From positions 1 to 36,022 of the forward strand of contig CADABS010000028.1 of NCBI GenBank assembly GCA_902786245.1: 36,022 bases of DNA, in the 5' to 3' direction. Of this stretch, positions 7,498-17,459 are shown piece by piece. Every line of letters starts with the position of its first letter. Position 1 is the first letter of the stretch. This DNA comes from an uncultured Erysipelotrichaceae bacterium (GTDB lineage Bacteria; Bacillota_I; Bacilli_A; Erysipelotrichales; Erysipelotrichaceae). Position numbers and translations under genes: made by a program. The notes below the pieces were generated by a model. It saw only the letters and a program-made list of their open reading frames with translations. It was not told the DNA's origin and did no database searches.

Positions 7498-8798
7498 ATG
7501 AAATCTTCCAGGAATCCTTCTTCATCGAACCGGAGTTCATACGGTTCACTCAGTATTTCGATTTCCGGTACGGACTTCAGCGATTCTGCCAGGGGTTCGG
7601 AAACCTCAAATTCATTCAGCGATAATGTATCGCGGATCCTTACGATCCTGGCTTTGGCATAATCAACGCGCGGACAGGTACGGACCGCAGTGCGCAGCGC
7701 ATCATAATCATTCTTCCGGTAGAACGGGATTTTCCCGCCGTCGATCATCAGGTTCGTCGTGACATTCACCCAGGTGCTCTGCCAGTCCACGGAATTCAGA
7801 CACCGGGCAGTTGTTATATCCGCCAATCCCAGACCGCAGGCATTGTGATGGCTCTGTTCACTGAGTCCGCGGATAAACAGTCTTTGGGCATGGAAGTCAT
7901 CCTTGAAATACGGCATGAATCCTCTGCCTGTCACATTGGGATCTGCCCCTTCTCCGGAGATATCCTTGCCGATGCGGTCAATGACCAGCACATCGATATG
8001 ATCGAACATAAACCGCGGAAAGCGCCGTCTTGCAGTTTCCAGCAGTTCCCGATCTCCGGCGATGATTTCTTCCTTCGGGAAGACCCGGAGTTCTGAGATC
8101 CGGTCATAGGCATTCTGTACGGCACCGACTGCGAATATCACATTCATCTTTTCAAGAAACACCGCGGCGGCAGCCGGAATGTTTTCCGCAAAGGTATCGA
8201 ATCCCCGCATATGCAGGGCCGAGCATCCTTTATGCTTGGCCAGTCCGATCGCCATCATTTTCAGCAGACCGCTTTCATGTTCACCTTTGAAATCCGTATG
8301 CGGCTTGACTTTGTTGTATACCACGATGCCGTCGGCTTCATAAGCCAGGCGGTCGCAGTATACCGGTGTCTTTACTTCATCATCCAGATTTCCGATCTGC
8401 ACAACATCCATGGATGCACAGACCGGTACACCGATTTCTTCTTCCGTGATTCCGTATCCTGCCAGGATCTCGAGATTTCCTTCGGCGCTTCCGCCGCCAT
8501 GGCTGCCCATCGCCGGAACGATGAAAGGCTCCGCACCCCATTCCTTCAGCTGGGTACAGATGGTTCTGACAATGAGCGCATTGTCGGGAATGCCCCGGCT
8601 GCCGACCGTCACAGCGATCCGCTTTCCCGCTGTTTCTGCAGCATAATCATGCTTTGCGAATTCCTGTTTCAGATGCGATGGAATGTCTTCGATTCTGTCT
8701 CTGGCATAATTCTGGCGTATTCTTACCATCTTCGGCAGAACGACATCGTCCAGTCCCTGGATCGGGACCGGTATGTCCGGGAAATGGATCGTATGCAT
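7494..8798 (-). CDS. LarA-like nickel-pincer isomerase (DUF2088)
   Basis: A 434-residue homologue of lactate racemase LarA. LarA enzymes use a nickel pincer nucleotide, bound to an active-site lysine, to racemise or epimerise 2-hydroxy acids by hydride transfer. Candidate ligand and acid-base residues are visible: GSHGGG (His100), the segment KPHTDFKGEHESGLLK (His167, Lys180), then LAKHKG (His189) and LHMRG (His196). Spacing differs from classic LarA, so this is a divergent subgroup. It heads the operon and overlaps the DUF1537 kinase. This suggests C2-epimerisation of a tetronate before phosphorylation, which is inference. LarB/LarC/LarE cofactor genes are not in the window. I start at 8798, seven bases after AGGAGG, rather than at 8870. 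Confidence 0.82.
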   Translation of the reverse strand: MHTIHFPDIPVPIQGLDDVVLPKMVRIRQNYARDRIEDIPSHLKQEFAKHDYAAETAGKRIAVTVGSRGIPDNALIVRTICTQLKEWGAEPFIVPAMGSHGGGSAEGNLEILAGYGITEEEIGVPVCASMDVVQIGNLDDEVKTPVYCDRLAYEADGIVVYNKVKPHTDFKGEHESGLLKMMAIGLAKHKGCSALHMRGFDTFAENIPAAAAVFLEKMNVIFAVGAVQNAYDRISELRVFPKEEIIAGDRELLETARRRFPRFMFDHIDVLVIDRIGKDISGEGADPNVTGRGFMPYFKDDFHAQRLFIRGLSEQSHHNACGLGLADITTARCLNSVDWQSTWVNVTTNLMIDGGKIPFYRKNDYDALRTAVRTCPRVDYAKARIVRIRDTLSLNEFEVSEPLAESLKSVPEIEILSEPYELRFDEEGFLEDFI

Positions 8799-8898
8799 GC
8801 GCAGACCTCCTGACACAAAAACATATTGTCTGTATAGCGGTATGTGATGCAGAAACCGCACAAGCGGCACTGATCACCTGTATATGTATTTCTGCTTC

Positions 8899-8904
8899 AT
8901 TATA
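8899..8904 (-). promoter_or_regulatory. Probable -10 of the tetronate operon
   Basis: TATAAT on the minus strand, about 100 bases upstream of the LarA-like start. The -35 region (near 8922-8928, TTCCGT or similar) is poor. The GCGT/ACGC-rich flanks at 8905-8940 could hold an operator, but no clean palindrome is seen. Confidence 0.45.
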
Positions 8905-9007
8905 GCGTATGCGTGAAGCATTACGGAATATTAACGCATGCCTGTGCCGGGATCCTTTTTCAAAGTACATGCATTCACATCAATGACTGCAGTCCCGCAT
9001 CAGACTG

Positions 9008-9013
9008 TATAAT
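9008..9013 (+). promoter_or_regulatory. Possible -10 of the esterase gene
   Basis: TATAAT at 9008, with only a weak -35 candidate (ATGACT, 8983-8988). It implies a leader of about 110 bases before the start at 9128, in which I see no terminator. Confidence 0.35.
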
Positions 9014-9127
9014 ATTTTTACGTAAACGCAGACAGCAGACCGGCCGGACTGCTTTGATGATATACATGAACGGTATGGGCAGACTGCTGAAATGATGATT
9101 CAGATACGGATATATGGAGGAAAAATC

Positions 9128-11463
<2,336 letters not shown>

Positions 11464-11477
11464 ACAGCTGCACGGAT

Positions 11478-11512
11478 AAGCGGCCTCTTTCAGATGAAAC
11501 AGGCCGCTTTTT
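11478..11512 (+). terminator. Terminator of the GH1 gene
   Basis: AAGCGGCCT (11478-11486) pairs with AGGCCGCTT (11501-11509), followed by a T-run. Confidence 0.88.
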
Positions 11513-11589
11513 CTGATATGCGGACAGTGAAGTATCTGCGGCTGTTTCTGTACGGTATACTGTATCTGTGAAGAAGCGGAGGCCTGCCG

Positions 11590-11778
11590 ATGACAAAAGC
11601 CAAGATCAGAATTGCGGATGACATTGAAAACGAGCGGCTCATAAAGGCCGCAAAGGTCACGTATTCTTTTGAAAACACCATGTACGGCACAATCGGTCCG
11701 GAGCGGACGGTCTGGGACGAAGAAGCGGATGAAGCCATGAAGGCAGCGGAAGCGAAACAAAACAGGGACCGCAGGTGA
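11590..11778 (+). CDS. 62-residue hypothetical protein
   Basis: A short acidic and lysine-rich protein (MTKAKIRIADDIENERLIKA...). GCGGAGG seven bases before the ATG and a TATACT-like -10 about 30 bases upstream support expression. The tail (DEEADEAMKAAEAKQNRDRR) is predicted to be helical and charged. I recognise no family; it lacks a clear antitoxin DNA-binding fold. It lies 39 bases before the NUDIX gene and is probably cotranscribed with it. Confidence 0.55.
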   Translation: MTKAKIRIADDIENERLIKAAKVTYSFENTMYGTIGPERTVWDEEADEAMKAAEAKQNRDRR

Positions 11779-11817
11779 AAGAACGGAATACAATGACGGC
11801 TGAAGGTTAAAAGAACT

Positions 11818-12339
11818 ATGAGAATGCTGTTTGAAATGGACAAAAAGGATCATGCGCACTGTACGCATACTTTCACGCGGAATTCCGCCAGAAGCATTAT
11901 AATCAAAGACGGCATGGTTGCCATGGTCCGCAGCCGGCAATACGATTACTACAAGTTTCCCGGCGGAGGAATCGAAAACGGAGAGAGTCCGGCGGAGGCG
12001 ATGATACGGGAGACCCGGGAAGAAACAGGTCTGGTTGTTATACCGGAGTCTGTTCAGGAATACGGATATGTACACAGAATCCAGAAAAGCGATCTGGACC
12101 CGGCAGAATGTTTTATTCAGGATAATTATTATTATCTGTGTGAAACAGAGGATCAGCTGTCTTCCCAGCAGCTGGATGATTATGAAGCGCAGGAATCCTT
12201 CATGCTGGAGTATGTAAAACCTGAGACCGCTATACGCAGAAACCGCAATGTGAAAAACAGTCCCTATAACCCGCTGATGTTCGAAAGAGAAGCAAAAGTG
12301 CTTGAACATCTGATTGCGGAGGGACTGCTGAAAGGCTGA
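11818..12339 (+). CDS. NUDIX hydrolase
   Basis: A 173-residue protein with a complete Nudix box (G50-x5-E56-x7-R64-E-T-R-E-E-T-G-L72), the Mg-binding helix that hydrolyses nucleoside diphosphates linked to another moiety. The preceding strand YYKFPGGG is typical. The C-terminal part (about 110-173) is poorly conserved and gives no substrate clue, so a nucleotide-sugar, nucleotide or coenzyme substrate cannot be separated. The ribosome binding site is weak (GAAGG, about 15 bases upstream), which fits coupling to the 62-residue ORF. Confidence 0.88.
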   Translation: MRMLFEMDKKDHAHCTHTFTRNSARSIIIKDGMVAMVRSRQYDYYKFPGGGIENGESPAEAMIRETREETGLVVIPESVQEYGYVHRIQKSDLDPAECFIQDNYYYLCETEDQLSSQQLDDYEAQESFMLEYVKPETAIRRNRNVKNSPYNPLMFEREAKVLEHLIAEGLLKG

Positions 12340-12367
12340 AAAAAATCTGCATATGCAGACGTTTTTT
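12339..12367. terminator. Bidirectional intrinsic terminator
   Basis: A perfect TCTGCATATGCAGA palindrome (12346-12359) is flanked by an A-run and a T-run. It serves the NUDIX gene and the converging aldo/keto reductase. Confidence 0.8.
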
Positions 12368-12382
12368 GAATTGGAGAAGCTG

Positions 12383-13378
12383 TTATCTGGGCTGTTTTTT
12401 CCAGACGGATGTGCCAAGCACACCGACGACAGCGTGCGGTACATACGGTTCTTCAAGATACCTGATTTCCTCTTCGCTGAGTTCAAGATCCACCGCGCCG
12501 ACAGCGCCGTCAATATGGGAGACTTTTGTAGCGCCGACGACCGGTGACGTGACTTTTGTCAGCAGCCATGCCAGAGAGATTTCCGTCATGGAAACACCCT
12601 TCTGCTGCGAAAGCTCATATACGCGGTCAATGATGGCCTCATCCTGTCCGGCTGTGGCATCGTATTTTGTTTTTGCATAGGCATCCAGTTCCAGACGCTT
12701 TGAAGTTTCACCCGGTTTTCTGGAAAGTCTTCCGGAAGCCAGAGCGCTGTACGGTGTCATGGCGATATTGTCTTCCAGGCAGAGATTTCTCAGTTCTCTT
12801 TCGTCTTCCCTTGCGAGCAGGTTGTAATGGCTCTGGATCGAGACAAACGGAGTCAGTCTTTCTTTTTCCGCCAGGGCATTGGCCTTGGCAAGCTGCCAAG
12901 CCCAGCAGTTGGAAATGCCGATGGCTCTGATTTTTCCTGCCTTCTTTGCGGCATCCAGTGCCTGCAGGGATTCCAGGACCGGTGTATTGTAGTCCCAGCT
13001 GTGCATGATATAGAGGTCGATATGATCGGTGCCCAGTCTTGTCAGGGAATCATCGATGCACTTATTGATCCACTCCGTACCCGAATACTTATTCAGCATT
13101 TCGCCGAAGCGCGGGGTGTATTTTGTCGCGATCACCATTCTGTCCCGGACATCTTTCAGAGCTCTGCCGACAAATTCCTCACTGGTGCCGCCCTGATATG
13201 CCATGGCTGTGTCAAAGAATGTAATGCCCTGATCCACTGCATAGTCAATGATCTTCTTTGTGTCTTCATAGGGAAGCGTCCATTTGTGAAAGCCTGCTTC
13301 CGCATTGCCGAAGCCCATGCATCCCAGGCAGATCCTCGATACTTCAATACCGCTGTTTCCAAGTTCTGTGTATTTCAT
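12383..13378 (-). CDS. Aldo/keto reductase
   Basis: A 331-residue NADP-dependent aldo/keto reductase of the YhdN/YakC-like group. The catalytic tetrad is visible: Asp56 (FFDTAMAY), Tyr61, Lys86 (IATKY) and His126 (YIMHSWD). The NADP-binding end has VVGATKVSHIDGAVGA. The length is normal. It reduces aldehydes or ketones in the cytosol; the substrate is not predictable. GGAAGGG lies upstream of the start. It is monocistronic, ending in the shared terminator at 12339-12367. It is a different subfamily from the frameshifted ferredoxin-type enzyme at 2377. Confidence 0.93.
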   Translation of the reverse strand: MKYTELGNSGIEVSRICLGCMGFGNAEAGFHKWTLPYEDTKKIIDYAVDQGITFFDTAMAYQGGTSEEFVGRALKDVRDRMVIATKYTPRFGEMLNKYSGTEWINKCIDDSLTRLGTDHIDLYIMHSWDYNTPVLESLQALDAAKKAGKIRAIGISNCWAWQLAKANALAEKERLTPFVSIQSHYNLLAREDERELRNLCLEDNIAMTPYSALASGRLSRKPGETSKRLELDAYAKTKYDATAGQDEAIIDRVYELSQQKGVSMTEISLAWLLTKVTSPVVGATKVSHIDGAVGAVDLELSEEEIRYLEEPYVPHAVVGVLGTSVWKKQPR

Positions 13379-13450
13379 CTTTTACCCTTCCTTCTTCTGT
13401 TATCATAAAAGCCAGAGCATACTCTAAGTCAATGCGGATATGATATTTTT

Positions 13451-13873
13451 TTATCCTTCACAGTCAATCGTCAGTTCATGTGCCAGTATGTCATGCAGTC
13501 TCAGTGTCTCCTCTTCCGATTCGTAATTGAAGACAATGACCTGACTGCCTGTGATGACAATGAGTCCGAAGTCAAGGGTACCGTCTGCGCAGCAGAAGTA
13601 TTCTCCGAACTCTTCGTTTTTCCAGATGCCGCTTTTTTCTTTTCGGGTATTCAGGCCGGATACTTCCGTACCGAAGTCCATGATTCTGTCAAAGCGGAGT
13701 CCATGCAGGTCATCATATGCGATCACGATCTCACATCCCGATTTTGAAGAAATCACAAGACGGTTATCATATTCCTGAACCGTGATGGTATGCGGCGGCT
13801 CAGTCAGTTTTCCAAGAACATACAGGACAGTCATCATCACTGCAATGATAAGCAGAAAACGGAACCGTTTCAT
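13451..13873 (-). CDS. Membrane-anchored hypothetical protein, possible PH-like fold
   Basis: A 140-residue protein with one N-terminal hydrophobic segment (about 4-20, RFRFLLIIAVMMTVLYVLG), probably an uncleaved anchor. An extracytoplasmic or cytoplasmic domain rich in beta strands follows (TITVQEYDNRLVISSK...). The alternation of strands and the closing helix (ESEEETLRLHDILAHELT) resemble bacterial PH domains, but that is a guess. Of the two adjacent ATGs I choose 13873, because GGGGAGGG is then at normal spacing. TATAAT lies upstream. Confidence 0.6.
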   Translation of the reverse strand: MKRFRFLLIIAVMMTVLYVLGKLTEPPHTITVQEYDNRLVISSKSGCEIVIAYDDLHGLRFDRIMDFGTEVSGLNTRKEKSGIWKNEEFGEYFCCADGTLDFGLIVITGSQVIVFNYESEEETLRLHDILAHELTIDCEG

Positions 13874-13914
13874 CATTTCCCTCCCCGATTGTTTTCACAT
13901 ATCTATTATAGTGC

Positions 13915-13920
13915 AGCGTA
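13915..13920 (-). promoter_or_regulatory. -10 of the membrane-anchored protein gene
   Basis: TATAAT on the minus strand about 40 bases before the start. The -35 is not recognisable. Confidence 0.4.
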
Positions 13921-14271
13921 TGTTTCTTCCGCTCATTCTTCATCAGATTTCTGATACACATCCCCATGACAATGCTGTTTTTCAGACTACAGACACTTCA
14001 TACGTGCTGAACAGCATGACACACCGTGTAATGACTGACGTCAGTCTGAAAAGACCGATGTTTTTATGCAGATCCGGATTCCATGCAGTGCTTCCGTTTC
14101 CTCCTGGTGCCTGACTGACGGTATAATATGCATATAACGCAGCCCGGAAGACAGATGCAGGACAGCCAGTACATGTGTCTGTATTCCGCATACAATAATG
14201 CATGCATCTGTTTCCTGCACCATCGATAACTTCTGTGAATCATTCCATACAGCCGCACATGATGTATCTGA
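13921..14271. other. Gene-free stretch upstream of the CotH remnant
   Basis: About 350 bases with no supported gene. It contains the perfect palindrome ACTGACGTCAGT at about 14034, a GAAA-loop hairpin followed by a T-run on the plus strand (about 14041-14064), and a TATAAT at 14122-14127. The inverted arms ACAGATGCA and TGCATCTGT lie in the 14150-14210 region. The terminator and promoter without genes suggest deleted coding DNA. Confidence 0.4.
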
Positions 14272-14937
14272 TCTGAGCAGGAACGGGTGATCCGGGCCCT
14301 GAAGGCAATGCAGGAAGGAAAGGATCCGGATTCCCTTCTGCATACGGAAGAAATCATCAATTACTTCGCCGTGCACAACTTCCTGATGAATTATGACAGC
14401 TATACGGGAATGATGCTGCACAATTACTATCTGTATGACAACGGAAAGATCGAAATGCTGCCATGGGACTATAACCTCTCCTACGCATCTTTCCCGATGG
14501 ATGGTATATACGGAGATGAAAACGATACGACGCTGGCCGTAAACCAGGGCATCGATACACCGCTGGTATGTACGGGCGCTGCCGCAAGACCGATGTGGAA
14601 CTGGATCATTTCGGATGAAACATATCTGGAACAGTATCACCGGGCAGTGGACAGACTGATTGCAGAACAGTTTGAAAGCGGAAAAATCGCGGAGGAGCTC
14701 GACCGCATATATGCCGTCATCGAACCGTATTTCGAAAGCGGCGCTTCATCCTTCTGCACATTGCAGGAAAGGGAAAACGGATTTGAAGTACTGAAGGAAC
14801 TCTGCCGTCTGCGTGCTTCCAGCATCCGCAGACAGCTCGATGGAAAACTCGCAAAGGATACCGGGCAGCAGAACCCGTCCGACAGAGTGGATGCTTCAGC
14901 CATCAGCCTCGATGATCTCAACAGCAGAGCAAACTGA
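14272..14937 (+). pseudogene. CotH-like protein kinase, C-terminal fragment
   Basis: The frame (about 222 codons after a stop at 14269-14271) matches the C-terminal half of CotH-family proteins, which are atypical kinases of spore coat and surface proteins in Bacillota. Recognisable blocks are INYFAVHNFLMNYDSYTG, HNYYLYDNGKIEMLPWDYNL and a helical tail. Intact members carry several hundred more N-terminal residues, including the signal peptide and ATP-binding lobe, and none of that is upstream. A GTG at 14287 is possible as a start but has no ribosome binding site. I read it as a 5'-truncated remnant, since the surviving frame is open with no internal stops. Confidence 0.75.
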
Positions 14938-15042
14938 TCAGAACCGGGACCGCCTGCCCGTAAACTGTATACCGTCAGATTCCCGTGCAGAACACAGAAA
15001 CGGACCGTAACGATAAAGCATTAAAAAATATATATGCCGGAG

Positions 15043-15048
15043 TATAAT
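15043..15048 (+). promoter_or_regulatory. -10 of the carboxypeptidase gene
   Basis: TATAAT 33 bases before the start codon, preceded by an AT-rich tract. A TTAAAA at 15021 could be a weak -35. Confidence 0.45.
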
Positions 15049-15080
15049 GTCAATATCTGCAGAAAGGAAATACTGACACG

Positions 15081-16082
15081 ATGAAGAAAAGCATTCTATG
15101 TGCGGCGCTGGCCATGACCGTGCTTTGCGGATGTACAGCGCAGAAAGCAGAAAAAGAAGAAGATATGTATAACATTGATTACATGGTCCTTGTCAACAAA
15201 CTGAATCCGCTGCCTCAGGACTGGGAAGCAAATCTGAAAACGGAACACTTCACCAACACCGTCGGAAATGATGTAGAAGTTGAGATCAATGCATACAGGG
15301 AGTATCTCGATCTCAAAAAGGAACTGGAAGATGAAGGCATCTATGTCGATCTGGATTCCGCCAGAAGAAGCGTGGAAGCCCAGCAGGAGATCATGGATAA
15401 TTTCACAAAGGAATACGGTGCGGAATATGCGGCCAAGATCGTTGCACAGCCGGGCTATTCCGAGCATCACACCGGTCTGGCTCTGGATCTCTATCTGATC
15501 GTGGACGGCAAAGATATCATCTACAACGAAGATCTTGTCACCTATCCTGAAATCTGGGAAAAGATCCATGAAAAACTCGCTGCCCACGGCTTTATCCTCC
15601 GCTATCTGCCAAAGAAGGAACATATCACCGGCTATGCCTATGAACCATGGCACATCCGCTATATCCAGGACAGAGAAAAAGCAGCAGAGATCATGGAAAA
15701 AGGAATTACTCTGGAAGGATATCTCGGGGCAGTCAGAGAAACGGAACCGGCCATCGATCTGAAGACCTCCGGTCTTTACAGCAGAGAAGAACTGGAAGAA
15801 ATGGCTGTGCTGATCAAATGCAAAGCTGCTTCCTTTACCGGCTGTGAGATGCAATCCCTGACTTATGCGGTAGATGAGGGCGTATCCGAAGAAGAACTGA
15901 AGCAGATCAATGAAGCCGGTGAAGACATCCGGTATGTCAAGGCCGTAAAGTTCCTGATGGATTTCTATGCGTCGGAAGAAAACAGCGGTGTCTTCAATCC
16001 CGGTCAGGATTACAGTGGCTATGAATGGCTGCTTGGCTGCGATGAAGAAGGAAACTGGGAAATCGTTTCCTGGGGACTCTGA
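15081..16082 (+). CDS. D-alanyl-D-alanine carboxypeptidase lipoprotein (VanY/M15B)
   Basis: A 333-residue lipoprotein: the signal peptide ends in the lipobox L-C-G-C (Cys18). The M15B peptidase domain has SEHHTGLALDL (zinc ligands His129 and Asp136) and YEPWHIRY (Glu188 base, His191 ligand). It removes the terminal D-Ala from peptidoglycan stems at the outer face of the membrane. The C-terminal 120 residues after the peptidase domain (from about 210) form an extra acidic domain I do not recognise. No VanS/VanR or VanH/A genes are near, so a housekeeping wall-trimming role is more likely than glycopeptide resistance. The AAAGGA element is 12 bases upstream, a rather long spacing. Confidence 0.9.
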   Translation: MKKSILCAALAMTVLCGCTAQKAEKEEDMYNIDYMVLVNKLNPLPQDWEANLKTEHFTNTVGNDVEVEINAYREYLDLKKELEDEGIYVDLDSARRSVEAQQEIMDNFTKEYGAEYAAKIVAQPGYSEHHTGLALDLYLIVDGKDIIYNEDLVTYPEIWEKIHEKLAAHGFILRYLPKKEHITGYAYEPWHIRYIQDREKAAEIMEKGITLEGYLGAVRETEPAIDLKTSGLYSREELEEMAVLIKCKAASFTGCEMQSLTYAVDEGVSEEELKQINEAGEDIRYVKAVKFLMDFYASEENSGVFNPGQDYSGYEWLLGCDEEGNWEIVSWGL

Positions 16083-16104
16083 TCCTTTCATTGAAGAATC
16101 TATG

Positions 16105-16131
16105 GCAGATGAGCATTGTTCATCTGCTTTT
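16105..16131 (+). terminator. Terminator of the carboxypeptidase gene
   Basis: GCAGATGA (16105-16112) pairs with TCATCTGC (16120-16127), followed by TTTTGTT. Confidence 0.85.
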
Positions 16132-16172
16132 GTTATCCCCTTTTTGAATAAAGTAGTATGATAGAGACAGAG

Positions 16173-16200
16173 TTGGTTTTAAAGATTTATGCAGAATAAT
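16173..16200 (+). promoter_or_regulatory. Candidate promoter of the ABC importer operon
   Basis: TTGGTT (16173-16178) and AATAAT (16195-16200) with a 16-base spacer, in a noticeably AT-rich leader. It leaves about 65 transcribed bases before the start, with no obvious riboswitch or Fur-box-like palindrome. Confidence 0.35.
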
Positions 16201-16269
16201 AATGGAGTACAGCAGACAGATCGTCTGATAAAAGTTTTTCAGCATAATAATTACATTAGGAGGGAAAAA

Positions 16270-17379
16270 ATGATGAAAAAACTTATTAAATTACTTCTTG
16301 CCGGCACAATGACAATGTGCCTGGCAGCGTGCGGCAGCTCTGAATCGTCATCCGGCGGAGAAGCTTCCGGCAGCGAAGATGCGTCTGAACTTGTCAAAGC
16401 TGCCCAGGCAGAGGGAGAACTGATCGTCTACGGTTCCTGCGAAGAAGATTACCTCGCAGCCGCAACAAAGCATTTCGAAGAACTCTACGGCATCAAGACA
16501 ACCTACCAGAGACTTTCGACCGGTGAAGTCCAGTCCAAGATCGAAGAAGAAAACGGAAATCCTTCCGCGGATGTATGGTTCGGCGGAACGACCGATCCAT
16601 ACAACATCGCCGCATCCAAAGGACTGCTGGAAGCGTATGAAGCAAAAAACGCTTCTCATCTGATCAGCGATGCATACCGTGACAAAGACGGCTACTGGTA
16701 CGGCATTTACAAGGGAATCCTCGGCTTTATGGTCAACACGGATGAACTGAAGCGCCTGGGCCTGGATGCACCGAAGGACTGGCAGGACCTGCTTGATCCG
16801 AAGTATCAGGGACGGATCTGGCTGTCCAACTACAATACTGCCGGTACGGCAAAGCTGGTCGTCAACACAATGATCCAGAAATACGGTCATGATGAAGGTA
16901 TCCAGTATCTCGTCGATCTGGACAAGAATATCCAGGTCTATACAAAATCCGGATCCGGTCCGTCCAAGAACATCGGCACCGGTGAATGTGTCATCGGTAT
17001 CGGCTTCCTGCATGACGGCATCTACCAGATCACGGACAACGGCTATGGCAATATCGGTCTTATCATCCCGTCAACCGGCACATCGTATGAAATCGGTGCG
17101 ACAGCAATCTTCAAAGGCGTCAAGCATCCCAATGCGGCAAAACTGTGGATCGAATATGCACTGTCGCCGGAATGCGTAGAACTCGCTGCACAGAACGGTT
17201 CCTATCAGTTCCTGGTTCTTGACAACGCAAAACAGCCGGAACTGGCAACAGAATTCGGCCTGGATCCGAACAACGTCATGGATTATGACTTCGAAGACGC
17301 AAAGCAGAATACAGAAAAATATATCAGCGAAGTCATGAATGCTCTCGGCGGCGGCGACGACAGATTCCAGACAGAATAA
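16270..17379 (+). CDS. ABC importer substrate-binding lipoprotein, Fe3+/AfuA type
   Basis: A 369-residue lipoprotein: signal peptide with lipobox L-A-A-C, then a Ser/Gly-rich linker. The mature part is a type II periplasmic-binding fold (ELIVYGSCEEDYLAAATKHF, ADVWFGGTTDPYN, GYWYGIYKGILGFMVNTDEL, GTGECVIGIGFLHDG). Such domains bind ferric iron, phosphonates or other small anions. The paired tyrosines of classic ferric-binding proteins are not obvious, so the ligand is uncertain. It leads an operon with a fused double permease and an ATPase. The AGGAGGG site and two adjacent ATGs support the start at 16270. A GC-rich stem follows the stop. Confidence 0.88.
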   Translation: MMKKLIKLLLAGTMTMCLAACGSSESSSGGEASGSEDASELVKAAQAEGELIVYGSCEEDYLAAATKHFEELYGIKTTYQRLSTGEVQSKIEEENGNPSADVWFGGTTDPYNIAASKGLLEAYEAKNASHLISDAYRDKDGYWYGIYKGILGFMVNTDELKRLGLDAPKDWQDLLDPKYQGRIWLSNYNTAGTAKLVVNTMIQKYGHDEGIQYLVDLDKNIQVYTKSGSGPSKNIGTGECVIGIGFLHDGIYQITDNGYGNIGLIIPSTGTSYEIGATAIFKGVKHPNAAKLWIEYALSPECVELAAQNGSYQFLVLDNAKQPELATEFGLDPNNVMDYDFEDAKQNTEKYISEVMNALGGGDDRFQTE

Positions 17380-17398
17380 GCAAATCGCAGTGCATCTG

Positions 17399-17428
17399 AA
17401 TGCGGGCGGCGTGAAGTCCGCCCGCATT
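17399..17428 (+). terminator. Intercistronic stem-loop after the binding-protein gene
   Basis: AATGCGGGCGG (17399-17409) pairs perfectly with CCGCCCGCATT (17418-17428) around an eight-base loop. Only a short T-run follows, and the permease ribosome binding site is 20 bases on. Such stems commonly act as partial terminators or 3'-end stabilisers that keep binding protein in excess of permease. Confidence 0.65.
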
Positions 17429-17459
17429 TACGTATAAATATCTGAAAAGGAGGCTTTGT

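Noticed and set aside
14034-14045. Perfect palindrome ACTGACGTCAGT as an operator
   Set aside because: It is isolated, without a promoter or intact gene next to it. I list it only as part of the empty stretch.
15081-16082. Vancomycin-resistance cluster
   Set aside because: The VanY-like peptidase stands alone without vanHAX or vanRS.
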